A stretch of DNA of 64,000 nt. It comes from Thiothrix sp. UBA5583. GTDB taxonomy: Bacteria > Pseudomonadota > Gammaproteobacteria > Thiotrichales > Thiotrichaceae. The notes beneath the pieces were generated by a model. The model saw nothing but the letters and a program-made list of their open reading frames with translations. It did no database searches and was not told where the DNA came from. Below, in pieces: positions 51,485 to 60,787 of the stretch (position 1 is the stretch's first letter; each line of letters opens with the position of its first letter). The stretch is taken from NCBI GenBank assembly GCA_002425225.1, contig DILV01000032.1, positions 27,043 through 91,042 of the forward strand. The letters run 5' to 3'. The position numbers and the translations under genes are program-made.

Positions 51485-54483
51485 GCTGGCACTAACTCCT
51501 CGGGGTTGATGTGTCCGCTTGCCAACACGCCTTGCAGCGTATCCAGCAGGATTTCATTCTGGTAAGGCTTGCCAAGGAAGCGGGTAGCCCCCAGCGACAA
51601 GGCATGTTCACGGTGTTTCGGTGCGGTGCGGGAACTGATCATCACCACCGGCAAATTGCGCCATTGCGGATCACGCCGTAGATGCCCCAACAACTCGAAG
51701 CCATCCATGCGCGGCATTTCGATGTCCAGCAATACGGCATCCGGCAGGAACTCGCCGACCCGCTCCAGGGCTTCCATCCCGTCCTTGGCGGTTGCCACCA
51801 CGTATTCCCGTGCATTGAGGAATTTCTCTGTCACCCGCCGCACCGTGACCGAATCATCCACCACCAGAATACGGGGCGGGCCGGAAAACTCTTCCACCAT
51901 TGCAACATCCGCCTCTTCAGCAAACGCTATGGTTTCCGCTGCATCAGTCTGCATAACACGCCGCGCCAGCTCCGTCATGTCCGGCACGAGGAACACGCTG
52001 CCATCCGGCGCCACCGTTGCTGCCGAATACAGACGGCATTCCTTGAACAACACACCCAGAGGTTGTAACACCACTTCGCGCCGCCCCTGCACATGCTCAA
52101 TCACCCAGGCAATCGCCTGCTCTTGCAGGTTGATGAAGACCACCGGATACATTTCATCCGGCACATACGTAATCACCCCGCCTGCACCGAGCTGTTCTGC
52201 CAACTGGCAGAGCCGGTAAGGCTGCCCGGCAAATTCCAGTTGCGTGCTACCTGCGTCCAGTGCCCGTTGGATGTCCGCCCCTGACAAGCGTGCCAAACCC
52301 TGAATGCCGCCGATGGGCAAGGCAAACACCTGACCTTGCACCTCTGCCAGCAACACCGGGTTGACCATCAGGGTAAACGGCAAGCGCATGATGAATTCCA
52401 GCCCTTTCCCTGTTTCAGACTCGATTTGCAGGCTACCGCCCAATGCTTTGAGTTCGGAATACACCACATCCATGCCCACTCCACGCCCGGCAATCTGGCT
52501 GACACTGGCGGCAGTGGTGAAACCGGTACGCAGGATCAAGCGGTCAATTTCACTATCCGGCAACATTTGCCCCGGCTGTACAAAGCCCAGTTCCAGCCCG
52601 CGTCGGCGAAGTTGCTGGCGATCCAACCCCTTGCCATCATCGCGGAAACGGATGACGATTTCGGCATCATCACGGCTAACACTGAGCATGATACGTCCGG
52701 CAGGTGGCTTGCCTAACCGTTCGCGCTCGGCAGGCATTTCAATACCGTGGGCAAGTGCATTGCGGATCAGGTGTTCCAGCGGAGCCGTCATATTCTGCAA
52801 CAGGTTGCGGTCAAGTTCGCATTCCTCACCCTGTACTTCCAGCGTGACCTGCTTGCCCAGTTCGGTAGCCGTCTGACGGGTCAGGCGGCGCAAGCGCGGA
52901 ACCAGCACGGTCAGTGCCACCAGACGGGTTTCCAACAAATCCTGCTGGATCTGGCGAGTAGTACGCATGTCTTCCTGCAAAAGCTGTTCGCCCTTGTGCA
53001 ACTGCCCGTTGAGGTCGGCTTCCAGATTGACCAGATCGTTGAGGCTCTCTGCCAGTGACCGGGAAATACGCTGGATTTCGGCGTACTGATCCATTTCCAG
53101 CGGGTCGAAACCGTCTGCCGTCGCACGAGAAGCTGTGCGGGAATGACGCCCGTCATGAATCTGTGCTTCGGATTCCAGTTCCAGCGCCCGAATTTGCTGG
53201 CGCAAGCGGGCGACGGTACGCCCCAGTTCTGCCACATCACCCCCCATGCCGTTGAAATATTCCGACATGCGGATTTGCTGGACATTCAGCCCCACTGCCC
53301 GGTCAATCAGGCGATCCACAAAGGCCGCAGGCAAGCGGATGGTTTCGTGACTGGCAGCCTTGCTATCATCCACTACCACACTCGCCACTTCTGCCTTGAC
53401 CGGCATACCCAGCACGCTGATGTCGGGCAGGCTGTTAGCCTGTTCTGCCAGCATTCGCTCCAGCAGGCTGCTGAATTCGCCCTGTTCACCACGCAGTTTT
53501 TCCCTAGAATCCGTCTCGGCAACGGATTCTGCTATTGCGGGTTCTGTGGCTTCAGCAACTGGGGTGGCTGATTTCTCCGGTACTTGCCCCCCTGCTATCG
53601 GCACGTCAGTCAGGCAAACCAAAGAATCGGTCATGACTGGTGGTTGGGCAGGCAAGGAATCAAGCTGTTTGACGATACCCTGTTTCTGACAGGTCTCTGC
53701 CAGTGAGTGCAGGTTGTCAATGGCGGTTTGCAGGGTTTCCAGCACGGATGGATCAATGCCACTACCCGCTGCCAGACGGTTTAACAGGTTTTCGGCTTCA
53801 TGGCTGACATCCGCCAATGGCGTAACCTGTGCCATACGTGCGCCGCCTTTGAGGGTATGGAATTCACGTTCCAGTGCGCGGATGGATTCGTGATCGCTCG
53901 GGTCTTCCCGCAAACGTTGCAAGTTCTGGTCAAGGGAAGCGAGCTGGTCGGGGACTTCTTCCCAAAACAGTTGCCAGACCAGCAGGGTATCGGCATCGGC
54001 TTCCTCAGCCTCGTCCATGTCCACTGCGTCCGGCATTTCGACTTCCAGTTCCACGCTGTCAGTAACCTGTAAAAAGAATGGTTCTGGTTCGGGTTCTGGC
54101 TCAATAACGGCCGATGGAACTGGACTGGAAAAGTCCAGCACCTCCTCTTCGCTGTCAGCAGCATCATCCACCAACCAACCATCAGGGGCGATGATCTTAC
54201 TGGTAATGGCGACTGTTGGCTTGGGCGGTAAGGCAGCCTGGAATACCGGCGTTTGCTCGTCTTCGCCTGCCATGATAGCTTCGGCGACTGCCACCATCGT
54301 TTCCACACCCGCATCTTTTTCCTCTGCGGTCTGAAAAAACACCTGTCTGGCTGCCAGTTCCTGAATGGCGTTGTGTACCTGGGAGGCTACCCGATCATTG
54401 GCTGGCAACTGCCCGGACAACACCTGATTCAGCAGGCTTTCATGCGCCCAAGCGAAATCACCCAGCGCAAATGCCCCCGCCAT
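51481..54483 (-). CDS. chpA: Chemosensory histidine kinase ChpA/PilL, C-terminal part (Hpt, CheA core, CheW, REC)
   Basis: 1000 residues from the first ATG in this frame, but the frame is open back to 54765 and continues the upstream 605-residue ORF. Before that ATG it already encodes an Hpt motif (RRGFHTLKGSGRM). Order in this part: another Hpt with REFHTLKGGARMAQVT near 210, a dimerisation helix region, CheA HATPase (NALAHGIEMPAERERLG near 568, FRDDGKGLDRQQLRRRG, GRGVGMDVVYSELKALGG near 665), a CheW-like domain, and a receiver with RILVDDSVTVRRVTEKFL-type Asp near 875, AVLLDIEMPRMDGFEL and SLGATRFLGKPYQNE. It controls type IV pilus motility through PilG and PilH. A start at 54483 is unlikely to be the real one. 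Confidence 0.88.
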   Translation of the reverse strand: MAGAFALGDFAWAHESLLNQVLSGQLPANDRVASQVHNAIQELAARQVFFQTAEEKDAGVETMVAVAEAIMAGEDEQTPVFQAALPPKPTVAITSKIIAPDGWLVDDAADSEEEVLDFSSPVPSAVIEPEPEPEPFFLQVTDSVELEVEMPDAVDMDEAEEADADTLLVWQLFWEEVPDQLASLDQNLQRLREDPSDHESIRALEREFHTLKGGARMAQVTPLADVSHEAENLLNRLAAGSGIDPSVLETLQTAIDNLHSLAETCQKQGIVKQLDSLPAQPPVMTDSLVCLTDVPIAGGQVPEKSATPVAEATEPAIAESVAETDSREKLRGEQGEFSSLLERMLAEQANSLPDISVLGMPVKAEVASVVVDDSKAASHETIRLPAAFVDRLIDRAVGLNVQQIRMSEYFNGMGGDVAELGRTVARLRQQIRALELESEAQIHDGRHSRTASRATADGFDPLEMDQYAEIQRISRSLAESLNDLVNLEADLNGQLHKGEQLLQEDMRTTRQIQQDLLETRLVALTVLVPRLRRLTRQTATELGKQVTLEVQGEECELDRNLLQNMTAPLEHLIRNALAHGIEMPAERERLGKPPAGRIMLSVSRDDAEIVIRFRDDGKGLDRQQLRRRGLELGFVQPGQMLPDSEIDRLILRTGFTTAASVSQIAGRGVGMDVVYSELKALGGSLQIESETGKGLEFIMRLPFTLMVNPVLLAEVQGQVFALPIGGIQGLARLSGADIQRALDAGSTQLEFAGQPYRLCQLAEQLGAGGVITYVPDEMYPVVFINLQEQAIAWVIEHVQGRREVVLQPLGVLFKECRLYSAATVAPDGSVFLVPDMTELARRVMQTDAAETIAFAEEADVAMVEEFSGPPRILVVDDSVTVRRVTEKFLNAREYVVATAKDGMEALERVGEFLPDAVLLDIEMPRMDGFELLGHLRRDPQWRNLPVVMISSRTAPKHREHALSLGATRFLGKPYQNEILLDTLQGVLASGHINPEELVPA

Positions 54484-54692
54484 GCGTCCGCTGCCCTTGA
54501 GGGTGTGGAAGCCACGGCGGATTTCGACCAGCAGGCCGTGGTCGTGACGATCCTTGTTCCATTGCGGGAAGAGATCACCCAGCGTCTGGATAATCTCGGC
54601 AACTTCTTCGGTAAAGATTTCAAAGATTTCATCCCCCAGCGTCTCACGCAGTCTGGTAGCTGGCAGTACTGCCGGGGAATCGGCTGGTTCGC

Positions 54693-56510
54693 TCAGGCAG
54701 GCTGCGGTTGCAGGCTCTGGTTGCGCATCCGCCGGAATAGCGTCGTCGCTGTAAGCTGTTGTGCTTTTTTTTTTGCTTCAACATCCTGCATCCGGCTGTT
54801 CAGATCCACACCTTCCAGCAGGTTCAGCTCGCTTTGCTGATCCAGCTCCCGTAGCTTGTCATAACCGGTCGGCAGCAGTGACAAATAGTCCTCATCATGT
54901 TGGCGGGCAGAAATGGCAGCTTCCAGCAGGGTCAGGATGTCAGCGAATATCGCCAGTTCCTGATCTGAGGGTCGACGCTGCTTGACCAGCAAGTCTTCCC
55001 GCAGGTAACGCAAGGCAGTATCCACCATCGGCTGCAATTCCTCTGCGCCAAGGATGTTGAGCGCCCCACTGATGTTGTCCAGCGCTGCCACGACTTCATC
55101 GAGATAATAGAAGGCTCCCTCATCCTTGCAGAATGCCACCATGCGTGCCTGAGCCTTGTTCAGTTCCGCCTGGGTTGTTCGCATCAGGCTGCGGGCAGTA
55201 GAAGGATCCTGATTCTCGCCTTCCCCGCTGAACACGGCATCCGTCGTGTCATAGCCGGTCTGGGCATACTCGCGCAAAACCTTTTCCAGTCTGACGTAGT
55301 GGGTACTGATGCGCAGCAGCTCATCCAGACCCTGCGGCTGATGGAGGGCAGACTTGTCCAGCAACTCCTCACCCAACTGGCGGGTCAGTTCACTGGCGTG
55401 CCCCAGACCGATCATGCTCAGGGTGCTGGCAAGACGGGAGGTCTTGTCTGCCAGTTTGCCCAGCAACTCCGGCTGCTGCTCCTCATCCTGCATCCCTTCC
55501 AGCGTACCCTGCAAACCCTGCAATTCGTCGATCACGGAGTTGGCTACAGCGTGCCACAAGTCCCGCCCTGGCATGGTGTAATGCTGACGCAGTTCCACCA
55601 GGGTTTCGCCACGTGGCAGGTACAAATCCAGGTTGTAAGCAGCCTTGACCCGATCCGTCACTGCCGCGCCGGATTCTGCCAGACCGATGTAATACAACAA
55701 ATTTTTGAACAGTTCGTCAGGCACGGTTTCGTTATAGTGCGTTTCACCCATTTCACCAAAACGGCGGATTTCACGCTCCATGCGCCCCATCAGCATCTTG
55801 ACGGCGACACTGTGTTCCAGCCGCCCCTGTTCCAGTGCTTCCGACAGCGCTGAAGTAATCCACCACAAGGCACGCAAACGACTGGAAACATTCAGTACCA
55901 CCATGTTGCCTGCCACCTTGCTGGCAGCTTGCAACATGCGTTGCGGTTGTTCGTTGCGGAACCAGCCCAGCAGGGCTTTCTGGAAATAGAAACGCAGCTT
56001 GGTGCTGACTTGCTGCAAACGCTCGGTTGCCAGATCGACGAATTCTTCCGTGCCGATCTGCTCGTTGCCCACATGCCCGTCTTCCGGCAGGAATACCAGG
56101 TGTTCAGACAGCAATTCGGCATCACGCGCCGCCCGCAGGTTGTTCAGGGTAGGCAATACCACCACCGGCAGGTCGGCATAACCATCTTGCAAATGTTTGA
56201 GGTACTCGGACAATTGCAACAAACCTTCAGCAACCGCCTCTTGCGCGGCCTTGAGGTTTTCGACTTTGTGCTGGATCAGGGCGTCCAGCAGCAGCACGAT
56301 TTCACGCCCGAGCATACTGGCCCCGTCAGCCCCGAGTACATCCAGCACACCCCAGATCAGACGACAGGCTTCCCGGCATCCACTGAGCGCACTGCCATCA
56401 TTCGACTGGCTGTACTCAGCAAACAACTGTCGAGCCTTCTCGATGGATTGTTCCGCATCGTTCATGATCCAGCCGAGACGGCTTGCCAAACTTGATTTAT
56501 CCGAAATCAT
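54693..56510 (-). CDS. chpA: Chemosensory histidine kinase ChpA/PilL, N-terminal part
   Basis: 605 residues, the FimL-like and Hpt-type N-terminal region of ChpA (SLASRLGWIMNDAEQSIEKARQ at the start). It leaves the CheA frame after an A10 run (VEAKKKAQQLTAT). From there one base less in reading (-1) restores the frame to the C-terminal part and gives an Hpt domain. Combined length would be about 1,670 residues, normal for multi-Hpt ChpA. Either a disrupted gene, a slippage-controlled gene, or an assembly error in a homopolymer. Confidence 0.85.
   Translation of the reverse strand: MISDKSSLASRLGWIMNDAEQSIEKARQLFAEYSQSNDGSALSGCREACRLIWGVLDVLGADGASMLGREIVLLLDALIQHKVENLKAAQEAVAEGLLQLSEYLKHLQDGYADLPVVVLPTLNNLRAARDAELLSEHLVFLPEDGHVGNEQIGTEEFVDLATERLQQVSTKLRFYFQKALLGWFRNEQPQRMLQAASKVAGNMVVLNVSSRLRALWWITSALSEALEQGRLEHSVAVKMLMGRMEREIRRFGEMGETHYNETVPDELFKNLLYYIGLAESGAAVTDRVKAAYNLDLYLPRGETLVELRQHYTMPGRDLWHAVANSVIDELQGLQGTLEGMQDEEQQPELLGKLADKTSRLASTLSMIGLGHASELTRQLGEELLDKSALHQPQGLDELLRISTHYVRLEKVLREYAQTGYDTTDAVFSGEGENQDPSTARSLMRTTQAELNKAQARMVAFCKDEGAFYYLDEVVAALDNISGALNILGAEELQPMVDTALRYLREDLLVKQRRPSDQELAIFADILTLLEAAISARQHDEDYLSLLPTGYDKLRELDQQSELNLLEGVDLNSRMQDVEAKKKAQQLTATTLFRRMRNQSLQPQPA
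54765..54774 (-). other. A10 homopolymer at the frame junction of chpA
   Basis: Ten T on the + strand, ten A on the coding strand, between GC and GCAC. The -1 frame is open from here through the Hpt motif to the downstream ATG at 54483. Confidence 0.85.
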
Positions 56511-56523
56511 ATTTCACCTGTCG

Positions 56524-57651
56524 TTATTTTTTTTCTTCTGCCAGATTGAAACCGGCAATCGACTGACGCAAATCTGTCGCCGTAGCATTCAGGTTTGTCA
56601 CCAGCGTGCGGGTTTCCTGACTGTATTGGGCGGCCTGGCGGGTCGTTTCCTGTATTTTTCCCATTGTCCCACTCACCCGTTCCGCCATGTCAGCCTGTTT
56701 GCCAGCCGCATCTGAAATGTTGCCAATCAGTCGGGCAAGCCCCACCGTGACGTTTTCCACTTCATCCAGCGCCTCACCGGCAGCACCGGCATTGCGTGCC
56801 CCATCCACCACCTTGGCAGTGGTTTCCTCCATGGAAGCCATTACCTCATGGGTGTCTGCCTGCATGGTTCGGATCAGCACATCAATCTTGCGTGAAGCAC
56901 CGGCTGCCTGTTGCGCCAGTTGCTGCATTTCGTCCGCCAGCCGCCGGAAACCGCTGTTGCCCCCCGCAGCATTGCTGGCGGTGGTCTGGATGGATGCATT
57001 CAGCGCCAGAATATTGGTCTGCTCGGCAATGTCATTCATCAGGCGCACGATGTCTCCCACTTCCTGCGAACTTTCCCCCAAACGCTTGAGGCGCTTGGAA
57101 GTTGCCTGTATCTGCTCACGGATCGCCCCCATGTCATCAATAGTGGCACGTACCGTGCGTGCCCCTGCTTGGGCAATTTCCAACGATTTGCGGGCAACTT
57201 CGGCTGAACTGGAAGCATTGCGCGACACCTTCTGGATAGATTGGGTCATGGTCGCAATCGCCGAGCTGGCAACACCGATTTCCTGTGTTTGCCGTGCACT
57301 GGAATCTGCCAACTGGTTGACCCGCTCATCCGCATCCTGGGCAAAACGGGTCAGACGGTTGGAGGTCGAGTCCATACGGATGACCAACGCCCGCAAGGCA
57401 TCCACCGCGTAATTGACCGCATCGGCAATCGCTCCGGTCACATCTTCCGTCACAGTGGCTCGCATAGTCAGATCGCCATCCGCCAACGAACTCATTTCAT
57501 CCAGCAGACGCAGGATAGCCTGTTGCTGCTGGCGGGCATCACCGGCACTTTGCCGTCTGACCTGTTGTTGCAAACGTACCAGCAACCCACCCAGTATCAG
57601 TGCTGCCACCAGCAACAACCCTGCCAGCAATTGCCATACAAACAGACTCAT
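56524..57651 (-). CDS. pilJ: PilJ-like methyl-accepting chemotaxis protein, short form
   Basis: 375 residues from the ATG at 57651, which overlaps the pilI stop by 4 bp. One N-terminal helix (VWQLLAGLLLVAALILGGLLV), then a HAMP-like region and the MCP signalling coiled coil with the tip NILALNASIQTTASNAAGGN near 254. The periplasmic sensor domain and second helix of Pseudomonas PilJ (about 680 residues) are missing. It would signal from the membrane to ChpA via PilI/ChpC. Confidence 0.85.
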   Translation of the reverse strand: MSLFVWQLLAGLLLVAALILGGLLVRLQQQVRRQSAGDARQQQQAILRLLDEMSSLADGDLTMRATVTEDVTGAIADAVNYAVDALRALVIRMDSTSNRLTRFAQDADERVNQLADSSARQTQEIGVASSAIATMTQSIQKVSRNASSSAEVARKSLEIAQAGARTVRATIDDMGAIREQIQATSKRLKRLGESSQEVGDIVRLMNDIAEQTNILALNASIQTTASNAAGGNSGFRRLADEMQQLAQQAAGASRKIDVLIRTMQADTHEVMASMEETTAKVVDGARNAGAAGEALDEVENVTVGLARLIGNISDAAGKQADMAERVSGTMGKIQETTRQAAQYSQETRTLVTNLNATATDLRQSIAGFNLAEEKK

Positions 57652-58181
57652 GCCAGCACCTCCCGGCTTTCCAGAGCCGCCACCAGTTTGCCTGCATCCA
57701 GCACTGCCACGGTTTCCCCTTCCAGTGCCAGCCACTGGCGCACGTAACACAACCAGAGGCTGGAACTGTTTTCAGGCGCTGCCACTTCGGGCGTATCCGA
57801 CCAAATGTGATGTACACCTTCAAACACATTGACCTGTAGACCAAACCACTCCTGTTTGCCCTTCATGACAAACGCACGGGAAGATGCAGTTGGTGTCTTG
57901 AACTCTCCCAGCAACAGACCCGCCAGATCCACCAGCGTCACCAGTTGCGCCCGGAAATACGCCACACCCCGCACCCACGGAACAACACCACGCACCCCTG
58001 CCACAGCAGTCGGCGTAATCACTTCATCAACCTGCTCGCAAGGAATCAGACAAACCAGACCACCAATCTGTACCCGGAAACCAGACCACTCCTGCAATTC
58101 CAGCTCATCACGTTGGCGAAAGCGGCGCTTTTTCTCACGCAGCAAAGCCAGCCCTGCCAGTAACTCATACGGGCTTGTCAT
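57648..58181 (-). CDS. pilI: CheW-like adaptor PilI
   Basis: 177 residues with the CheW fold (VQIGGLVCLIPCEQVDEVI near 45, GVRGVVPWVRGVAYFRAQLVTLVDLAGLL near 68, split). Couples PilJ to ChpA. Overlaps pilH by 17 bp and pilJ by 4 bp. The start at 58181 is supported by overlap order; the longer frame enters pilH. Confidence 0.9.
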   Translation of the reverse strand: MTSPYELLAGLALLREKKRRFRQRDELELQEWSGFRVQIGGLVCLIPCEQVDEVITPTAVAGVRGVVPWVRGVAYFRAQLVTLVDLAGLLLGEFKTPTASSRAFVMKGKQEWFGLQVNVFEGVHHIWSDTPEVAAPENSSSLWLCYVRQWLALEGETVAVLDAGKLVAALESREVLA

Positions 58182-58560
58182 GAAAACCTGCCTTGCGGAC
58201 AAACTGAGCCAAGGTATCCAGCAACACTTTCGGTGCTACCGGCTTGACCAGATAGGCTTTGGCTCCCTGCCGCATGGCCCACAGACGATCCGTTTCTGCG
58301 GATTTGGAAGTACAGACAATGATCGGAATATGTGCCGTTTCAGGTGTACGGGTCAGCTCACGGGTTGCCTGAAAACCATTGACCAGCGGCATCACTACAT
58401 CCATCAGGATGACATCCGGCTGGCGAGCCTTGGCGACCTGAATACCTTCTTGACCATTGCAGGCCACACTGACCTGATAACCGCTTTTTTCCAGCAGGGC
58501 GCTGAAAATACGGGTTTCTGCCAAGGAGTCATCAATAATCAGCACATGTGGTAGCGCCAT
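58165..58560 (-). CDS. pilH: Response regulator PilH
   Basis: 131 residues, single receiver domain: VLIIDDSLAET acidic pocket near 8, phosphorylated Asp in VILMDVVMPLVNGFQ near 53, VCTSKSAETDRLW and a conserved Lys in AYLVKPVAPK near 105. In the Pil-Chp system PilH counteracts PilG and PilT-type retraction control. Confidence 0.92.
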   Translation of the reverse strand: MALPHVLIIDDSLAETRIFSALLEKSGYQVSVACNGQEGIQVAKARQPDVILMDVVMPLVNGFQATRELTRTPETAHIPIIVCTSKSAETDRLWAMRQGAKAYLVKPVAPKVLLDTLAQFVRKAGFHDKPV

Positions 58561-58566
58561 GGCACA

Positions 58567-59049
58567 TTACCTCTCTGGCTGTACCACGGTTTCCACTTTC
58601 GGCTGAGACTGGGGCAAAGGTTCTGCACCCGTACCACCCAGTTCCACATGGGTATAAATGGCTCCCAGCAAATCCTGTTTGGTAAATGGTTTGGTTAGAT
58701 ATTTGTCAGAACCAGCCAGCCGCCCGCGTGCCATGTCAAAGATACTATCCTTGCTGGACAGCATGATGACCGGAATGTCACGGTACTGACGATTGGCTTT
58801 GATGAGGGCACAGGTTTGATAGCCATCCAGGCGGGGCATCATGATGTCGACAAAGATGACATCGGGCTTGAAGGAAGCGATTTTCGCCAGAGACTCAAAA
58901 CCATCGCTGGCGGTCACTACCCAGCAACCCTGCTCGCTCAGCAAGGTTTCAGCAGTGCGCAGGATGGTCTTGCTGTCATCCACGACAACGACTTTCAGGC
59001 CAGTCAGGTCGCGCTCAGGCGCTTTAGTTTGGGTATCAGGCGTATTCAC
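58567..59049 (-). CDS. pilG: Response regulator PilG
   Basis: 160 residues: a receiver with VVVDDSKTILR near 22, phosphorylated Asp in VIFVDIMMPRLDGYQT near 67, LSSKDSIFDMARGR and KYLTKPFTKQDLL near 117, plus a short polar C-terminal tail. First gene of the cluster and the main output regulator toward pilus extension. 6 bases to pilH. Confidence 0.93.
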   Translation of the reverse strand: MNTPDTQTKAPERDLTGLKVVVVDDSKTILRTAETLLSEQGCWVVTASDGFESLAKIASFKPDVIFVDIMMPRLDGYQTCALIKANRQYRDIPVIMLSSKDSIFDMARGRLAGSDKYLTKPFTKQDLLGAIYTHVELGGTGAEPLPQSQPKVETVVQPER

Positions 59050-59220
59050 ACGTAATAGCTCGTTGTTTTTTTAATTATTTCAGACTAACCGGCAACCCCC
59101 GGCAAGCCTGTGCCTACAAAAGGTGTGGAAGCAGTGACAAAGCCCCCTATAACACTTTTTTATTCATTATTGGCAGTTTACTGAAATGGCAAACATATCC
59201 AAAAACCTTTCTGACAAACG

Positions 59221-60084
59221 TCACGCCACCAACGGATAGAGATCCCCTGCCACTAGGGTCACATGAGTGATTTCCGGGGCGCAGTTGCGGCGGATAGGCA
59301 ATCCGGTCGAACCAATCCCCCGGCTGGTATACACCCAGGATTCATTCACACGGTACAAACCCTGCACATATTTTCGCCCCAAAAATGGGCGGATAAACGG
59401 CTTGCCCGGTTTGATCTGCACTTGCCCGCCGTGGGTATGCCCGGAGAGTTGCAGGGAAATACGGCTGTCAGCCGCATACCAGTCGATCATATCCGGCTCG
59501 TGTGCCAGCAGCACCACCGGTTTGTTGCCACGCAAACGATCCAGCGTAGTCTTGATGTCCGGCTGCCCCAGCCAGCCATCATCAATACCCGCCAGATGGA
59601 ATACGCCATTGCCGTGCTGGATGTCCAGCCCCTCGTTGCGCAACACCGGAATGCCGTGCCGCACAAACGTTTCCTCAATCAACACCGGGTCAGTCTTGAT
59701 GTCGTGGTTGCCCATTACCGCAAACACACCGTAACGGGCATCCAAACCCGCCAGTACCGGCACAAGATCGAGGATGTCCTGCTCATCATGCCAGACATAA
59801 TCCCCGGTCAACACCACCAGATCAGGCTTGAGGGCATTAGTTTTTTCCACTGCCCGCTGAATGTGCTCCACCTGGGTATAAGGCCGCAAATGCATGTCGG
59901 TAAGCTGCACGATGGTAAACCCCTCCAGTGCTGGGGGCAGGTTTTTCACCGGAATATCGACGAATTCCTCCACCAGCCAGCGGATTTCATTAGTCCGGTC
60001 AGCATGACGGTCGTCGTGGAAATAGTTCAAGCGCCCAATCCGGTTAAGCACCCGTTGCGGGGTCTTCGTCGCTGTCTTCAACAT
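59221..60084 (-). CDS. Metallophosphoesterase, YaeI-type
   Basis: 287 residues: IVQLTDMHLRPYTQ near 52, DLVVLTGDYVWHDEQ near 78, AVMGNHDIKTDP near 115, LLAHEPDMIDWY near 180 and LQLSGHTHGGQVQ near 204 are metal ligands of calcineurin-like phosphatases. It lacks the N-terminal membrane helix typical of YaeI/YkuE but matches the C-terminal RNCAPEITHVTL ending. Substrate uncertain (phosphodiester or lipid). Confidence 0.88.
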   Translation of the reverse strand: MLKTATKTPQRVLNRIGRLNYFHDDRHADRTNEIRWLVEEFVDIPVKNLPPALEGFTIVQLTDMHLRPYTQVEHIQRAVEKTNALKPDLVVLTGDYVWHDEQDILDLVPVLAGLDARYGVFAVMGNHDIKTDPVLIEETFVRHGIPVLRNEGLDIQHGNGVFHLAGIDDGWLGQPDIKTTLDRLRGNKPVVLLAHEPDMIDWYAADSRISLQLSGHTHGGQVQIKPGKPFIRPFLGRKYVQGLYRVNESWVYTSRGIGSTGLPIRRNCAPEITHVTLVAGDLYPLVA

Positions 60085-60099
60085 GGTTGCAGCCTCAGG

Positions 60100-60714
60100 T
60101 TACATGCCAAAACGGAAAACCTCCGTCCGGGTAATACCGGATTCACGCACCCCCTTGAGTGCCGCAGCATACGCACACAGGATTCCCCCTGCATAGATGA
60201 TACGGTCACGGAAGTAAGCATCCGCTTCCGGCTTGTTCTTGTTTGCGTCCTCATTCAGGACAGATTCGACATTGCGCACAATGATATGTTCAGGGATATA
60301 ACAGATACGATTGTTTTTGTAACTGCTCATTCGCAATTCTGCCACCGGATAGGCGCCACCATCCGAGGAAGACACCGTGACAATCAGGGCAGGCTTGTGC
60401 GCCAGCTCATCGGCTCCCCACAGCAGGAAAAAATTTTTCAGCCCTGCCGGAACCTGCCCGTGCCATTCGGGGGAAATAATCACGAAACCGTCACTTTCCG
60501 CCAGTTTTTCCGACAAGGGGTTGAGCAATGTCTGCCATTTGGCCTCACCCTGCCAGATCCCCTCATCCCACAAGGGTAGCGGGTTGCCTGCCAGCGAGAA
60601 TACCTCAGTTGCGGTTGCCTGATTATTATCAAGCAATGAACGGGCAATGACCTGTGCCACCTTGTCGCTTTGTGAATGGGCGCGGTGGCTGCCACTGATC
60701 AGCATGATTTTCAT
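60100..60714 (-). CDS. NADPH-dependent FMN reductase family protein
   Basis: 204 residues from the ATG at 60714, with AAGGA 10 bases upstream; another ATG at 60723 lies 9 bases further. The flavodoxin-like fold shows MLISGSHRAHSQSDKVAQ near the N-terminus, IISPEWHGQVPAGLKNFF near 80 and VTVSSSDGGAYPVAELRM near 110, the FMN-binding loops. Reduces FMN or quinones with NAD(P)H. Monocistronic, separated from the DsrE gene by a terminator. Confidence 0.85.
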   Translation of the reverse strand: MKIMLISGSHRAHSQSDKVAQVIARSLLDNNQATATEVFSLAGNPLPLWDEGIWQGEAKWQTLLNPLSEKLAESDGFVIISPEWHGQVPAGLKNFFLLWGADELAHKPALIVTVSSSDGGAYPVAELRMSSYKNNRICYIPEHIIVRNVESVLNEDANKNKPEADAYFRDRIIYAGGILCAYAAALKGVRESGITRTEVFRFGM

Positions 60715-60733
60715 AATTGACATTTCCTTCAGC

Positions 60734-60760
60734 AAAAAGCCGGGATATACCCGGCTTTTT
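60734..60760 (-). terminator. Intrinsic terminator of the DsrE-family gene
   Basis: AAAAAGCCGGG / CCCGGCTTTTT stem (60734-60744, 60750-60760); symmetrical, so it can act on both strands. Confidence 0.85.
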
Positions 60761-60787
60761 GCTGCTTGTCCAATAAGCCTGTTGGGC

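Noticed and set aside
54483..54693. Two separate genes for the ChpA halves with a start at 54483
   Set aside because: The ATG at 54483 lies inside an Hpt motif and the same frame is open for about 280 bases upstream to the A10 tract, so one split gene is more likely.
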